Source of the DNA: Oscillospiraceae bacterium
Lineage (GTDB): Bacteria > Bacillota_A > Clostridia > Oscillospirales > Oscillospiraceae
Reading direction: 5' to 3'
DNA length: 59,283 bases
NCBI GenBank assembly: GCA_017516785.1
Contig: JAFXAV010000051.1
Span: forward strand, 1-59,283
A program made the position numbers and the translations under genes. Shown one piece after another: positions 40,098-51,789 of the stretch (position 1 is the stretch's first letter; every line of letters starts with the position of its first letter). Below the pieces are notes generated by a model. It had not been told where the DNA came from. It ran no database searches and saw nothing but the letters and a program-made list of their open reading frames with translations.

Positions 40098-42242
40098 ATG
40101 GATTATCTGAAGGAACTGAACAAAGAGCAATACGAAGCGGCAACGACAACGGAAGGCTTCATCCGTGTGGTGGCGGGCGCTGGATCGGGAAAAACCAAGA
40201 CACTCACAGCCCGGTATATGTATCTTGTGGAGATGCTGGGCATATCCACGGCCAATATCCTCTGCGTCACCTTTACCAACAAGGCCGCCGCGGAGATGAA
40301 AAAGCGGATCCGCAGGCAGTTGCCTGACCAGGATCTGGGTCGCATTACCACCTTCCACGGCTTCTGCGTGGGGCTACTGAAAGAGGACTGCCATGTGATC
40401 CAGTATCCCACAACCTTCATTGTGCTGGATGAAGAGGACAAGGAGGCCATGCTCCGCACGGTCTTTGAGGATCTGGGCATCACAAGCCGGGACATGACCA
40501 TCAAGGATGCCATCGACTACATCGGCTGGCGAAAAGGCGGCAGGGGATATGTGAAAACCCTCATTGATCCCAACATTAATCACCTGATCGATCTGACGAA
40601 TTCTGCCAATACTCTGAAGGATAAGGTCATGTACCGCTATTTCTACGAACAGCGCAAATGCTACGGCCTGGACTTTGATGATCTGGTTTATTTTGCACTT
40701 TACATTCTGGAGCATGACAAAACCGCCCGGGAAAAGTGGCAGAGAAGGCTGGAATATGTGATGGTGGACGAGTTCCAGGACATCGACAAGGATCAGTACG
40801 CCCTGGCGGATATTCTCAGCGGCTATCACAAGAACCTTTTCGTGGTGGGTGACCCTGACCAGACCATTTACACCTGGCGGGGTGCGGATGTGAAATTCAT
40901 TCTGGAATTCGACAGCCGCCATGAAAATGTGAAAACCATTTACTTAAATACCAACTATCGATCTGTTCCCCAGATTCTCTCCGCCTCCAACGCCCTCATC
41001 GACAAAAACCGGGAACGGCTGAAAAAACAGCTGACCCCCGTCCGCCCCGATGCGAAGAAGCCGCTGTATTTCCACGCCAAAACCAGTCAGCTGGAGGCGG
41101 ACTGGATGACTGCACAGATGCGGGCCATGCACGAGGGCGGTATGCCTTACTCTGCCATGGGCGTTCTGTACCGGGCCCACTATGTTTCCCGCGCCGTGGA
41201 AGAATCTCTGATTCGCAATAAGATTCCCTATGTGCTCTATTCCGGTGTGGAATTCTACAAGCGCAAGGAAATCAAAGATGTCCTCTGTTATCTGCGGATG
41301 ATCTATAATGGCGATGATGTCAGCTTCCTCCGGACGGTCAATGAACCCCGCCGGGGTGTAGGCAGAACCAGAATCCGTGCCCTGAAGGAGTACGCGGAAC
41401 TGAACCGTTGTAATCTCTATGAGGCGCTTCTTGCCTGCCTGGAAAATGACCTCTTCCGAAGAAGCCGGGCCAGGGAATATGTGCGGCTGATTGAAAAATA
41501 CCGGGCCATTTTTGACGGCATGGATCTGACGGACCTGTTGTCCGGGATCTTAAGTGAAAGCGGCTATGAGGAAATGCTCCGCTCCTCCGGCGAGGAAGAA
41601 CGGCTCGATAACCTTGCAGAATTGAAGCAGGCCATCTATGATTTCGAGCGGAAGGCAGGGGAGGAGGTCAGCCTTGGAAACTATCTGGACCATGCGGCTC
41701 TCTTTACCAATATGGATCAGAACGAGAAGGCTCAGGCGGTGAAGCTGATGACCGTCCATGCGGCCAAGGGTCTGGAATTTCCGATAGTGTTCCTCTGCGG
41801 TCTGAGCGAAGGCATATTCCCCGGGAAAAGAGCCAACACCCGGGAAAAGCTGGAAGAGGAGCGGCGCCTTGCCTATGTTGCCTTTACCAGAGCCAAGGAT
41901 AAGCTGTTCCTTTCCGATGCGGCGGGCACCAATTATGACGGCTCCTTCCGTTATCCCAGCCGGTTCCTTTTCAATGCGGAAAAGGAGAATCTCGACTATG
42001 CTGTCCCCCTGGATCCTGACCTGATCGAAGATGCCATGGACCATATCCGAAAGACCGAATCTCTCGATGAACCGCCCAAAAGACAGGACGAATCTGTTGG
42101 CAAGCGGGTGAAACATCCTGTTTTCGGCGAGGGAATTATCATCGGAACTCCCAGAGGACAGGATGGGTACATCATCCAGTTTGACAGTATGGTGACGCCC
42201 CGTACCTTCTGCTCCACAGTAAGGCTTCACTTTCTGACATAA
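40098..42242 (+). CDS. UvrD/PcrA-like superfamily I DNA helicase
   Basis: 714 residues with the SF1A motifs in order: Q motif LNKEQYEA, Walker A AGAGSGKTKTL, FTNKAAAEMKKR, TFHGFC, DEFQDID, GDPDQTIYTWRGA, NYRS, and near the C terminus TVHAAKGLEFP and RRLAYVAFTRAK. The C-terminal tail (about 670-714: VGKRVKHPVFGEGIIIG) is the RNA-polymerase-binding type tail of PcrA/UvrD. Full length for the group. It likely acts in repair and conflict resolution. It may be the pcrA gene, but a paralogue elsewhere cannot be excluded. Confidence 0.92.
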   Translation: MDYLKELNKEQYEAATTTEGFIRVVAGAGSGKTKTLTARYMYLVEMLGISTANILCVTFTNKAAAEMKKRIRRQLPDQDLGRITTFHGFCVGLLKEDCHVIQYPTTFIVLDEEDKEAMLRTVFEDLGITSRDMTIKDAIDYIGWRKGGRGYVKTLIDPNINHLIDLTNSANTLKDKVMYRYFYEQRKCYGLDFDDLVYFALYILEHDKTAREKWQRRLEYVMVDEFQDIDKDQYALADILSGYHKNLFVVGDPDQTIYTWRGADVKFILEFDSRHENVKTIYLNTNYRSVPQILSASNALIDKNRERLKKQLTPVRPDAKKPLYFHAKTSQLEADWMTAQMRAMHEGGMPYSAMGVLYRAHYVSRAVEESLIRNKIPYVLYSGVEFYKRKEIKDVLCYLRMIYNGDDVSFLRTVNEPRRGVGRTRIRALKEYAELNRCNLYEALLACLENDLFRRSRAREYVRLIEKYRAIFDGMDLTDLLSGILSESGYEEMLRSSGEEERLDNLAELKQAIYDFERKAGEEVSLGNYLDHAALFTNMDQNEKAQAVKLMTVHAAKGLEFPIVFLCGLSEGIFPGKRANTREKLEEERRLAYVAFTRAKDKLFLSDAAGTNYDGSFRYPSRFLFNAEKENLDYAVPLDPDLIEDAMDHIRKTESLDEPPKRQDESVGKRVKHPVFGEGIIIGTPRGQDGYIIQFDSMVTPRTFCSTVRLHFLT

Positions 42243-42249
42243 TGCCAAA

Positions 42250-42275
42250 ACTGCCGCCTAAACCCAGGCGGCAGT
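42250..42275 (+). other. Hairpin after the helicase gene
   Basis: ACTGCCGCCT-AAACCC-AGGCGGCAGT is a 10-bp perfect stem but lacks a T tract on the plus strand, so termination here is uncertain. Confidence 0.55.
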
Positions 42276-42352
42276 TCGTCACAGAAAGACAGTTGATTTT
42301 CTGCGGAAAAAATGGTAAAGTATAGCATAATGTTTTGAAGGGAGAATCTGGT

Positions 42353-42724
42353 ATGTTTGGTTTCGGATTCGGCTTCGATTTGTTCCAGATCATGTTTTCT
42401 TTGACGTTCCTTGTCATTCTGGGCGTTTTTATCGCGATTGCAGTGAAGGGCATCGGCCAGTGGAACAAAAATAACCATTCTCCCCGGCTGACCGTTCCCG
42501 TGACAGTGGTTGCCAAGCGCGCCAACGTCAGCCATCATCACCATGCCGGCGAGCATCACCACGCTTCTACCTCCACCAGCTACTATGTGACCTTCCAGGT
42601 GGAAAGCGGCGACCGGATGGAGCTTCATGTGGCAGGCAACCAGTACGGCCTGATGGTGGAAGGGGATAAGGGTATGCTGACCTTCCAGGGTACCCGATTC
42701 CTGGATTTCCAGCGACAGTTTTGA
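42353..42724 (+). CDS. DUF2500-like membrane-anchored protein with His-rich linker
   Basis: 123 residues: an N-terminal transmembrane helix (about 8-32), then a small beta-rich domain with LTVPVTVVAKRANV, TSYYVTFQVESGDRMELHV and GDKGMLTFQGTRFLDF, as in DUF2500 proteins. Between the first strands lies a run HHHHAGEHHH that could bind metal. The start is ATG 42353, eight bases after GGGAG. The function is unknown. Confidence 0.85.
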   Translation: MFGFGFGFDLFQIMFSLTFLVILGVFIAIAVKGIGQWNKNNHSPRLTVPVTVVAKRANVSHHHHAGEHHHASTSTSYYVTFQVESGDRMELHVAGNQYGLMVEGDKGMLTFQGTRFLDFQRQF

Positions 42725-42745
42725 TCGAAAGGTACGCGATTTGCT

Positions 42746-43756
42746 ATGAACAAGATTTACATTCCTGAGGGATACAAACCTCTACTGAATGAATACGATA
42801 CCCAGCGGGCAATTGCCTACATCAAGGAAACCTTTCAGGAGGAGTTTTCCAATGCTCTGAACCTGAAGCGTGTCTCCGCGCCTCTGTTTGTCACGGAAGA
42901 CTCCGGTCTGAATGATAACCTAAACGGCTATGAGCGGGCAGTTTCTTTCGATGTTCCCGCCGTGGGGGAGGATGCCCAGGTTGTTCATTCCCTGGCAAAG
43001 TGGAAGCGCCTGGCCCTGAAGCGATATAATTTCGGCATCGGCGGCGGTCTGTATACCGATATGAACGCCATCCGCCGTGACGAAGATTTGGACAACATTC
43101 ATTCTATTTATGTGGACCAGTGGGACTGGGAAAAGATCATCACCCGGGAAAACCGGAACTCTGAGTATCTGAAGCTCATTGTTCGGGCCATTGTCCGGGC
43201 CATCTGCGACACCAATGACCGGCTCCGTGTCCGTTTTCCCCAGCTGAATACCCAGCTCAGACGGGAGGTTTCCTTCATCACTTCCCAGGCACTGGAGGAT
43301 CTGTATCCCGACCTGAAGACCGGCTCCGAGCGGGAAAAGGCCTACGTCAAGGATCACCACACCGCCTGTATCATGCAGATCGGCGGCAAGCTCCGCTCCG
43401 GTAAGCCTCATGACGGCCGGGCCCCCGACTATGACGACTGGCAGCTCAACTGCGACATTTTCTTCTGGGACGAGGTGCTGGACCGCGCTCTGGAAATTTC
43501 CTCCATGGGCATCCGCGTGGATGAAGCATCTCTCGACTATCAGCTGCGGGTCAGCGGCTGTGATGACCGCCGGGAACTGCCCTTCCACAAGATGCTTTTA
43601 AACGGCGAACTGCCTCTGACCATCGGCGGCGGCATCGGTCAGTCCCGTCTTGCCATGCTGATGATGGGCTGCGCCCACATCGGCGAGGTTCAGTCCAGCA
43701 TCTGGGACCGCCAGACTCATGAAGCCTGTGAAAAGGCAGGTATCCGTCTGTTGTAA
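42746..43756 (+). CDS. asnA: Aspartate-ammonia ligase (AMP-forming asparagine synthetase)
   Basis: Makes asparagine from aspartate, ammonia and ATP in the cytoplasm. The 336 residues match AsnA throughout: KRVSAPLFV, LNGYERAVSFD, HSLAKWKRLAL, DQWDWEK, SGKPHDGRAPDYDDW, and the class II-synthetase-like ATP site GGGIGQSRLAMLM. The gene starts 21 bases after the DUF2500 gene with GAAAGG as Shine-Dalgarno, and its own terminator follows. Confidence 0.96.
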   Translation: MNKIYIPEGYKPLLNEYDTQRAIAYIKETFQEEFSNALNLKRVSAPLFVTEDSGLNDNLNGYERAVSFDVPAVGEDAQVVHSLAKWKRLALKRYNFGIGGGLYTDMNAIRRDEDLDNIHSIYVDQWDWEKIITRENRNSEYLKLIVRAIVRAICDTNDRLRVRFPQLNTQLRREVSFITSQALEDLYPDLKTGSEREKAYVKDHHTACIMQIGGKLRSGKPHDGRAPDYDDWQLNCDIFFWDEVLDRALEISSMGIRVDEASLDYQLRVSGCDDRRELPFHKMLLNGELPLTIGGGIGQSRLAMLMMGCAHIGEVQSSIWDRQTHEACEKAGIRLL

Positions 43757-43762
43757 CGAAAT

Positions 43763-43792
43763 AAAAGCTCCGGCTCAGCCGGAGCTTTTCTA
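43763..43792 (+). terminator. Terminator of asnA
   Basis: AAAGCTCCGGCT-C-AGCCGGAGCTTTT stem with T-rich tail. Confidence 0.87.
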
Positions 43793-43857
43793 TTTTCTGG
43801 GCCCTTGTATAAATCGACACAATTTTTGCATATTTGCACGAAAACGTGAATTTTGTC

Positions 43858-43887
43858 TTGAAAGACTGGAGCCTTATTGTATATAAT
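43858..43887 (+). promoter_or_regulatory. Promoter of the PaaK-like gene
   Basis: TTGAAA, 18-bp spacer, TATAAT. Confidence 0.75.
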
Positions 43888-43913
43888 AGCCATATATGTG
43901 GGAGGAGGGGCTC

Positions 43914-44849
43914 ATGATGTACGAAGACACTTATGACAAGCTCCACAAAATTGAAACATCCCCTGAGGCTCTGGCATCCACCCGGGCATTCCTTGCCGAG
44001 CACCTTCGGATTTTTATGTATAAAGAGGAACCGGTTCTGATCTGCTTCCCGGACAATGGCCCTGAGAGTTTCGGCGGCATTGTGGGTCAGGCAGTGCGGG
44101 ATTGCGGCGGTGTGCCTGTTTTTTGGGGCCCCGATTACCGCTGGAAAGAACTGCTGCGGCAGGCTTTTCACACCCATGCCCATACCATCGTTGCCCATCC
44201 TCTGATTGTCCTGGGACTGATGAAGGTGGCTAAGGCCACGGCGACGCCTCTGTATATCCATAATGTGGTGCTGGGGGGCTACCCTTATGCCCGATGGATG
44301 CTGGAAGGTATCAAAAAAGGCCTGGACTGTAAGGTCTGGGGCTGCTATTCGGTCCGTTCCGGTCCTGTGGTGGTAGGCTTTACCTGCGACCGGGAGGCCG
44401 GCATCCACATCCGGGATGAACGGTTCAGGGCTGTGGTCCTCAGCGAGCAGGGAGACCCCCTGCCTGATCCCAAGCGGGGCAGACTGATGTTTGAATCCCG
44501 GGAAGATCCCAGCCTTATTTATGATCCCCAGGAGACTTCCACACTGCTGCACCAGCCCTGTTCCTGCGGCTGTGATGCCCCCAGAATTGTGGAAACGGTT
44601 TACGTCGGCAAGGATAACCCCTCCAAGGCCATGCTGGAAGAGCGTTTTCTCGCCTGGTCCAGCATCCTCGACTACCGGGCAACCCAGACGGAATTCGGTG
44701 TTGATCTGGAACTGGTGGTATTCCCCGGTGAATCCCTGCCCAAGATTCACAGCTGCGCCAAGCTGACGGTGCGCCCCTGGAATCCGGATGAGGATGTGCC
44801 CTTCTACATGGAGGAGAATTTCCTGAAATTATCCGAAAAATACTGGTAA
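43914..44849 (+). CDS. Degenerate PaaK-like adenylate-forming protein
   Basis: 311 residues that resemble the middle and C-terminal parts of phenylacetate-CoA ligase/LuxE-type proteins (GIHIRDERFRAVVL, GRLMFESREDPSLI, PCSCGCDAPRI, then a C-terminal small-domain-like end). The ATP-binding Ser/Thr/Gly-rich loop of the ANL superfamily is absent. The family RYRTGD motif is replaced by IYDPQET, so normal adenylating activity is doubtful. The Cys triplet in PCSCGC may bind metal. The strong GGAGGAGG selects ATG 43914 or 43917. The function is unknown. Confidence 0.72.
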   Translation: MMYEDTYDKLHKIETSPEALASTRAFLAEHLRIFMYKEEPVLICFPDNGPESFGGIVGQAVRDCGGVPVFWGPDYRWKELLRQAFHTHAHTIVAHPLIVLGLMKVAKATATPLYIHNVVLGGYPYARWMLEGIKKGLDCKVWGCYSVRSGPVVVGFTCDREAGIHIRDERFRAVVLSEQGDPLPDPKRGRLMFESREDPSLIYDPQETSTLLHQPCSCGCDAPRIVETVYVGKDNPSKAMLEERFLAWSSILDYRATQTEFGVDLELVVFPGESLPKIHSCAKLTVRPWNPDEDVPFYMEENFLKLSEKYW

Positions 44850-44854
44850 AACAA

Positions 44855-44883
44855 TTGACATTTCAGCATTCTTTGTGTAAAAT
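44855..44883 (+). promoter_or_regulatory. Promoter of T-box-alaS
   Basis: Consensus TTGACA, 17-bp spacer, TAAAAT, starting a few bases after the PaaK-like stop codon. Confidence 0.87.
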
Positions 44884-44889
44884 GATCTG

Positions 44890-45125
44890 GATATTGCAAA
44901 GACAATGCTGAAGAATAATCAGGTGAACGCGTTCATAGCGAGAGGGGATCGGTGCAAGCCCTTACGAACTAGCCTGTGGGCCGCTTTCAGCGTCGCCCGG
45001 GATGACCGGGACGGGTGCTCCCGTTACAGAGCCGCCAAGATGCCTGCTTTTTCGCAGGTGAATTAGGGTGGTACCGCGTATTTTCACGCCCCTATCTCTT
45101 TTCAGATAGGGGCGTTCTATTTTTT
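44890..45125 (+). ncRNA. T-box leader sensing uncharged tRNA-Ala
   Basis: The leader between promoter and alaS has the T-box landmarks. Stem I begins near GCTGAAG and closes with TTCAGC (44986-44991). AGCGAGAGGGGATCGGTGCAAGCC lies in the distal stem, and the 14-nt T-box AGGGTGGTACCGCG is at 45065-45078. The antiterminator is mutually exclusive with the terminator ACGCCCCTATCT / AGATAGGGGCGT (45086-45115) plus T run. A GCT at 44983-44985, next to the closing helix, is the best candidate specifier codon and fits alanine. Uncharged tRNA-Ala would favour read-through into alaS. Confidence 0.95.
45086..45125 (+). terminator. Regulated terminator of the alaS T-box
   Basis: Perfect 12-bp stem with CTTTTC loop, followed by TCTATTTTTT. 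Confidence 0.93.
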
Positions 45126-45190
45126 GCTGAGCAGCGGTCTTTGCTATCGGCACTTATTACTTTGAAATAATTTATGGAGGTAGAATTCCA

Positions 45191-47836
<2,646 letters not shown>

Positions 47837-47848
47837 TTGAATTTTTAC

Positions 47849-47881
47849 AGGGCGTCGCCGCACAGGCGGCGCCCGATTTTA
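47849..47881 (+). terminator. Terminator of alaS
   Basis: GGGCGTCGCC-GCACA-GGCGGCGCCC with one G-U pair, then GATTTT. It may be leaky, since no promoter is visible before comEC. Confidence 0.8.
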
Positions 47882-47901
47882 CATGAGAGGGGCTGTGCCG
47901 A

Positions 47902-50136
47902 ATGAGAAAACTGATGCTTTGCACCATGGGCTTCGGCGCAGCCTGCGCTTTTTGCGCATATGCCTGGATCACCGAGGGACTTCTTCTGCCTGCAATCTGT
48001 TTTGCGGTTCTTTTTGCGTTGCTGCTGACCGGAAGTCATTGGGTCAAAGTGCTGCGGATTCCGGCGGTCATTGTCTTCGGTATCGCTCTGGGTCTTGGCT
48101 GGTTTCAGATATATTCTGCAAACTACCTAAGTCTTGCATCGGAACTTGACGGGAAAATTGCCGATGTCACCGCTCAATGTACTGATTACAGCTATTTGAC
48201 CGATTACGGCACCGCCGTGGAAGGAGAACTCTATCTGGAAGGGAAGCCTTTCCTGGCGAAATTCTACGTCAGTGGTGAAATTGAAATGGCACCCGGCGAT
48301 GTGCTGACCGGCGCCTTCGAATTTCGGGTCACAACCCCCGACGGCGCCGATGAAGCTACTGCCCATCAGGGCAAGGGAATCTTCCTCCTTGCCTATCAGG
48401 AAGAGGACGCGGAGCTGGGTAAATTGGCGGAGATTCCTGACTGGGGCTTCGCCGCGGTGCTGCGGCAGAAGCTGATCGGAATCCTCGATGCTTCTTTCCC
48501 GGAAGATACCGCTGCATTTGCAAAAGCGCTTTTTCTGGGCGACCGCACGGGAATCGACTACGAAACCAACACGGCTTTCAAAGTTTCCGGCATCAGCCAC
48601 ATCATAGCGGTATCCGGTCTGCATGTGTCGATCCTCTTTTCACTTGTGTATGTCCTGTGCTTCAAGCGGCGGTGGCTGGTGGCGCTGATGGGTATTCCTG
48701 CCATGGTGCTCTTTGCGGCTGTTGCAGGATTTTCTCCCTCGGTGACCAGAGCCGCCATCATGATGATTCTGATGATGCTTGCCATGCTCTTTGGCAGGGA
48801 TTACGATGGCCCCACGGAACTGGCCTTTTCCTGTCTCGTGATGCTGGTAGCCAATCCGCTGGTGATTACCTCCGTCAGCTTCCAGCTGTCCGTCGGCTGC
48901 ATGATCGGCATCTTCCTCTTCTATGAGAAGATCGATCAATGGATGATGGGCAAGCTGGGAAAGAAACGTTTTCCGAAGCTGAAGCACTGGTTTGTATCGT
49001 CCATATCGGTCACGTTGAGCGCCATGACCGTCACCACGCCTCTGGTTGCATATTATTTCGGCACCATCAGTCTGGTGGGTGTCCTGACCAATCTTCTGAC
49101 CCTATGGGTCATCAATTTCATTTTCTATGGACTAATGACTGTCTGTCTCACTGGCTGGATCTGGCCTTCGGTGGGCATCGTGATTGCCAAGGTCATCAGC
49201 TGGCCCATCCGATATGTGCTGGGCGCAGCAAAGGTCCTTGGAGCATTTCCTCTGGCGGCGGTGTATACCAGGAGCATCTATATCGTTGCTTGGCTGATTT
49301 TCTGCTACGTGCTGCTTGCAGTGTTCCTGACGATGCGGAAGAAGCAGCCTGCAGTTCTTTTCTGCTGTGCGGTGATTGGCCTGTGCCTGAGCTTGGGTGC
49401 ATCCTGGATTGAACCTATGACCGACAACTGCCGCATGACCGTACTGAATGTGGGCCAGGGTCAGTGTATCATTTATCAGAGCGAAGGTAAGACCTATCTT
49501 GTGGACTGCGGCGGAAGCTATGCAGAGGATGCTGCCGATCTGGCGGCGGAGAGTCTTATGAGTATGGGCGTTTTCCGACTGGATGGCGTGATTCTGACTC
49601 ATTACGATAAAGACCATTCCGGGGGTCTTCCTCATCTTCTGACCCGTATTCCCACCGATTCTTTGTTCATGCCCCAGTCCGATGACGAAGCGGGCATAGG
49701 AGATGCACTGGATGCCCTGACCGATGGAACGGTCACCAGAGTTTCTCAGAACCTTCAACTGTCCTACGGCGGCACGGTTCTGACCATTTTCGGACCTGTG
49801 GTGCCGGATTCCGGTAACGAAAGCTCCCTTGCGGTCTTGTTCCAGCGGGAAAATTGTGATATACTGGTCACCGGTGACCGCAGTGACTTCGGTGAGCGGA
49901 TGCTCCTGAAAACTGCCGAAATCCCGGAACTGGAAGTTCTGGTGGTGGGTCACCACGGATCCAAATATTCTGCCTGCGAAGAGCTGCTGGCTGCAACCAG
50001 CCCAGTCATCGCAGTGATTTCCGTGGGAGAAAATCCCTATGGTCATCCGACCCAGGAGGTTCTGGACAGGCTTGCTGCTGTTGGCAGTACCGTCTACCGC
50101 ACCGACCGGGACGGCAATATTACACTCAGGAGGTGA
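47902..50136 (+). CDS. comEC: ComEC/Rec2-type DNA uptake channel
   Basis: 744 residues with all three parts of the family. These are N-terminal helices with an OB-fold/DUF4131-like region, the central Competence domain (KALFLGDRTGI, GISHIIAVSGLHVSIL, SPSVTRAAIM), and a C-terminal metallo-beta-lactamase domain with THYDKDHSGG and GHHGSKYS. It transports single-stranded DNA across the membrane during transformation. Other competence genes are not in the window, so natural transformation is only a possibility. It sits four bases before holA, a common arrangement in Firmicutes. Confidence 0.95.
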   Translation: MRKLMLCTMGFGAACAFCAYAWITEGLLLPAICFAVLFALLLTGSHWVKVLRIPAVIVFGIALGLGWFQIYSANYLSLASELDGKIADVTAQCTDYSYLTDYGTAVEGELYLEGKPFLAKFYVSGEIEMAPGDVLTGAFEFRVTTPDGADEATAHQGKGIFLLAYQEEDAELGKLAEIPDWGFAAVLRQKLIGILDASFPEDTAAFAKALFLGDRTGIDYETNTAFKVSGISHIIAVSGLHVSILFSLVYVLCFKRRWLVALMGIPAMVLFAAVAGFSPSVTRAAIMMILMMLAMLFGRDYDGPTELAFSCLVMLVANPLVITSVSFQLSVGCMIGIFLFYEKIDQWMMGKLGKKRFPKLKHWFVSSISVTLSAMTVTTPLVAYYFGTISLVGVLTNLLTLWVINFIFYGLMTVCLTGWIWPSVGIVIAKVISWPIRYVLGAAKVLGAFPLAAVYTRSIYIVAWLIFCYVLLAVFLTMRKKQPAVLFCCAVIGLCLSLGASWIEPMTDNCRMTVLNVGQGQCIIYQSEGKTYLVDCGGSYAEDAADLAAESLMSMGVFRLDGVILTHYDKDHSGGLPHLLTRIPTDSLFMPQSDDEAGIGDALDALTDGTVTRVSQNLQLSYGGTVLTIFGPVVPDSGNESSLAVLFQRENCDILVTGDRSDFGERMLLKTAEIPELEVLVVGHHGSKYSACEELLAATSPVIAVISVGENPYGHPTQEVLDRLAAVGSTVYRTDRDGNITLRR

Positions 50137-50140
50137 CACC

Positions 50141-51187
50141 ATGGCAAAAAAGCCCATTGCAAATGACAATTTACAGGAACTGAAGGCGGCCATCAAGGCA
50201 AAGGAGCTGGGCCGGCTGTACATTTTCCATGGTGAGGAAATCTTCCTTCTGAACCATTACTTCGAGCAGATCAAAAAGCTGCTGTTGGATGATCTGACGG
50301 AGTCCTTCAATTTCCACAAGCTCAATAATGAGACTTTTGACATTCAGTCCCTGATGGACAGTGTAGAGAATTTCCCCATGATGGCAGAGCATACCTTAGT
50401 CCATGTGGATGAGATTGACCTTTTTAAGCTGCCGGAAGGGGACCGGAACAAGATTGCAGAGATCCTTTCGGACATTCCCGACTGGTGTACGGTGATCTTT
50501 ACCTATGAAACCGTGTCCTGGAAGCCGGACAAGAGGCTGAAAAAGCTCTGGGAAGCAATCGACAAAAACGCCACCATCGTGGAGTTTGCCAAGCAGGGTC
50601 AGCGGGAACTGATCAACTGGATTACCCGCCATTTTCTCAATCGGGGCAAGCGGATCTCCAATGACCTATGCGCCTACCTCATCGACATCACTGGCGGCAC
50701 CATGACGGCTCTGGCAGGGGAGATCAGCAAGATTGCTGCCTTCTCCGGTGCCGATGAGATCACAAAATACGACATTGATGCCGTCACGGAACCGGTTCTG
50801 GATGCGGTGGTGTTCCAGATGACCGATATGCTGGGCGAGGGCAAGTATGGCCCGGCCCTTCAGAAGCTACAGACCCTGCTGAAAATGCAGCAGGAGCCCC
50901 TGGCAATTCTCGGCGCGGTGGGCACCCATTTCCGCCGCATCAGCACAGCAAGAACACTTCTGGATAACGGCAGAAATTCCGGCGAGCTGGCAAAGCTCTG
51001 CGGAATCCCGGATTATCCCGCCCGGAAGACAATGGATGCTGCCCGGCGGTTTACTCCCGATTTCTGCAGAAAGGCGGCAGAGCTTGTTTTGGAAACGGAC
51101 TATGCCATGAAGACGTCCTTCGATGATCCCGAGCGGCTGCTGGAAATGCTGATTCTGCAGCTGGCACAGGAGGCGCGCCGTGGTTAA
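50141..51187 (+). CDS. holA: DNA polymerase III subunit delta
   Basis: 348 residues of the clamp-loader delta subunit. The N-terminal AAA-like domain lacks a Walker A motif (LGRLYIFHGEEIFLLNHY, LVHVDEIDLF). The middle region is LIDITGGTMTALAGEISKI, and the C-terminal collar domain has LLKMQQEPLAILGAVGTHFR. AGGAGGTGA before ATG 50141 is optimal; longer frames upstream run into comEC. It overlaps the RNase M5-like gene by eight bases. Confidence 0.94.
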   Translation: MAKKPIANDNLQELKAAIKAKELGRLYIFHGEEIFLLNHYFEQIKKLLLDDLTESFNFHKLNNETFDIQSLMDSVENFPMMAEHTLVHVDEIDLFKLPEGDRNKIAEILSDIPDWCTVIFTYETVSWKPDKRLKKLWEAIDKNATIVEFAKQGQRELINWITRHFLNRGKRISNDLCAYLIDITGGTMTALAGEISKIAAFSGADEITKYDIDAVTEPVLDAVVFQMTDMLGEGKYGPALQKLQTLLKMQQEPLAILGAVGTHFRRISTARTLLDNGRNSGELAKLCGIPDYPARKTMDAARRFTPDFCRKAAELVLETDYAMKTSFDDPERLLEMLILQLAQEARRG

Positions 51188-51767
51188 AATTCGCGAAGCA
51201 ATCGTGGTGGAAGGCCGCTACGATAAAAATACACTGAGCCAGATCGTAGATGCGCCCATTCTGGAAACCTCCGGATTTGGCATTTTCAAGAACAAGGAGC
51301 AGATGGCGCTGCTGCGGAGTGTCGCTCGGAAACGAGGACTGATCGTCTTTACCGATGCCGACGGCGCGGGATTTGTGATCCGCAATCACATTAAGAGCGC
51401 TATCCCCAATCAGTACCTGAAGCATGCCTACACCCCCGATATTCTGGGCAAGGAGCGCCGCAAAGCTGCTCCAGGCAAGGAAGGCAAGCTGGGTGTGGAG
51501 GGTATGAAGCGGGACGTGATCCTGGAATCTCTCCGCCGGGCAGGGGCCACCTTTGAGGGGGAAGCAGCGGAAGAATCTGTAAAGGAGATTACCAAGGCCG
51601 ACCTGATGGATCTTGGCCTTTACGGCCCCGGAAGTACGGAAATCCGCGCCAAGCTGATCAAAAAACTGGGTTTCCCGGAAAAAATCAGCACCAACGGCTT
51701 CCTTCAGGCGCTGAATCTGCTTTATACGAAAGAAGAATTGGAAACGATAATCAAAGACATCATGTGA
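51180..51767 (+). CDS. TOPRIM nuclease, RNase M5-like with DUF4093
   Basis: 195 residues: a TOPRIM domain at the N terminus (VVEGRYDKNTL with catalytic Glu, TDADGAG with the Asp pair) and a C-terminal DUF4093-like segment (ITKADLMDLGLYGPGSTEIRAKL). Members are annotated as RNase M5 (RnmV), which matures 5S rRNA precursors by cutting both strands of the closing helix. Whether this clostridial form cuts 5S is an inference. The GTG start 51180 is five bases after AGGAGG and overlaps holA. Confidence 0.87.
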   Translation: MVKIREAIVVEGRYDKNTLSQIVDAPILETSGFGIFKNKEQMALLRSVARKRGLIVFTDADGAGFVIRNHIKSAIPNQYLKHAYTPDILGKERRKAAPGKEGKLGVEGMKRDVILESLRRAGATFEGEAAEESVKEITKADLMDLGLYGPGSTEIRAKLIKKLGFPEKISTNGFLQALNLLYTKEELETIIKDIM

Positions 51768-51789
51768 TGAGTTTGGAGGACGAAATCAT

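Noticed and set aside
43796..43916. AT-rich gap after asnA as a possible small RNA
   Set aside because: It contains the promoter of the next gene and no stable hairpin beyond the asnA terminator.
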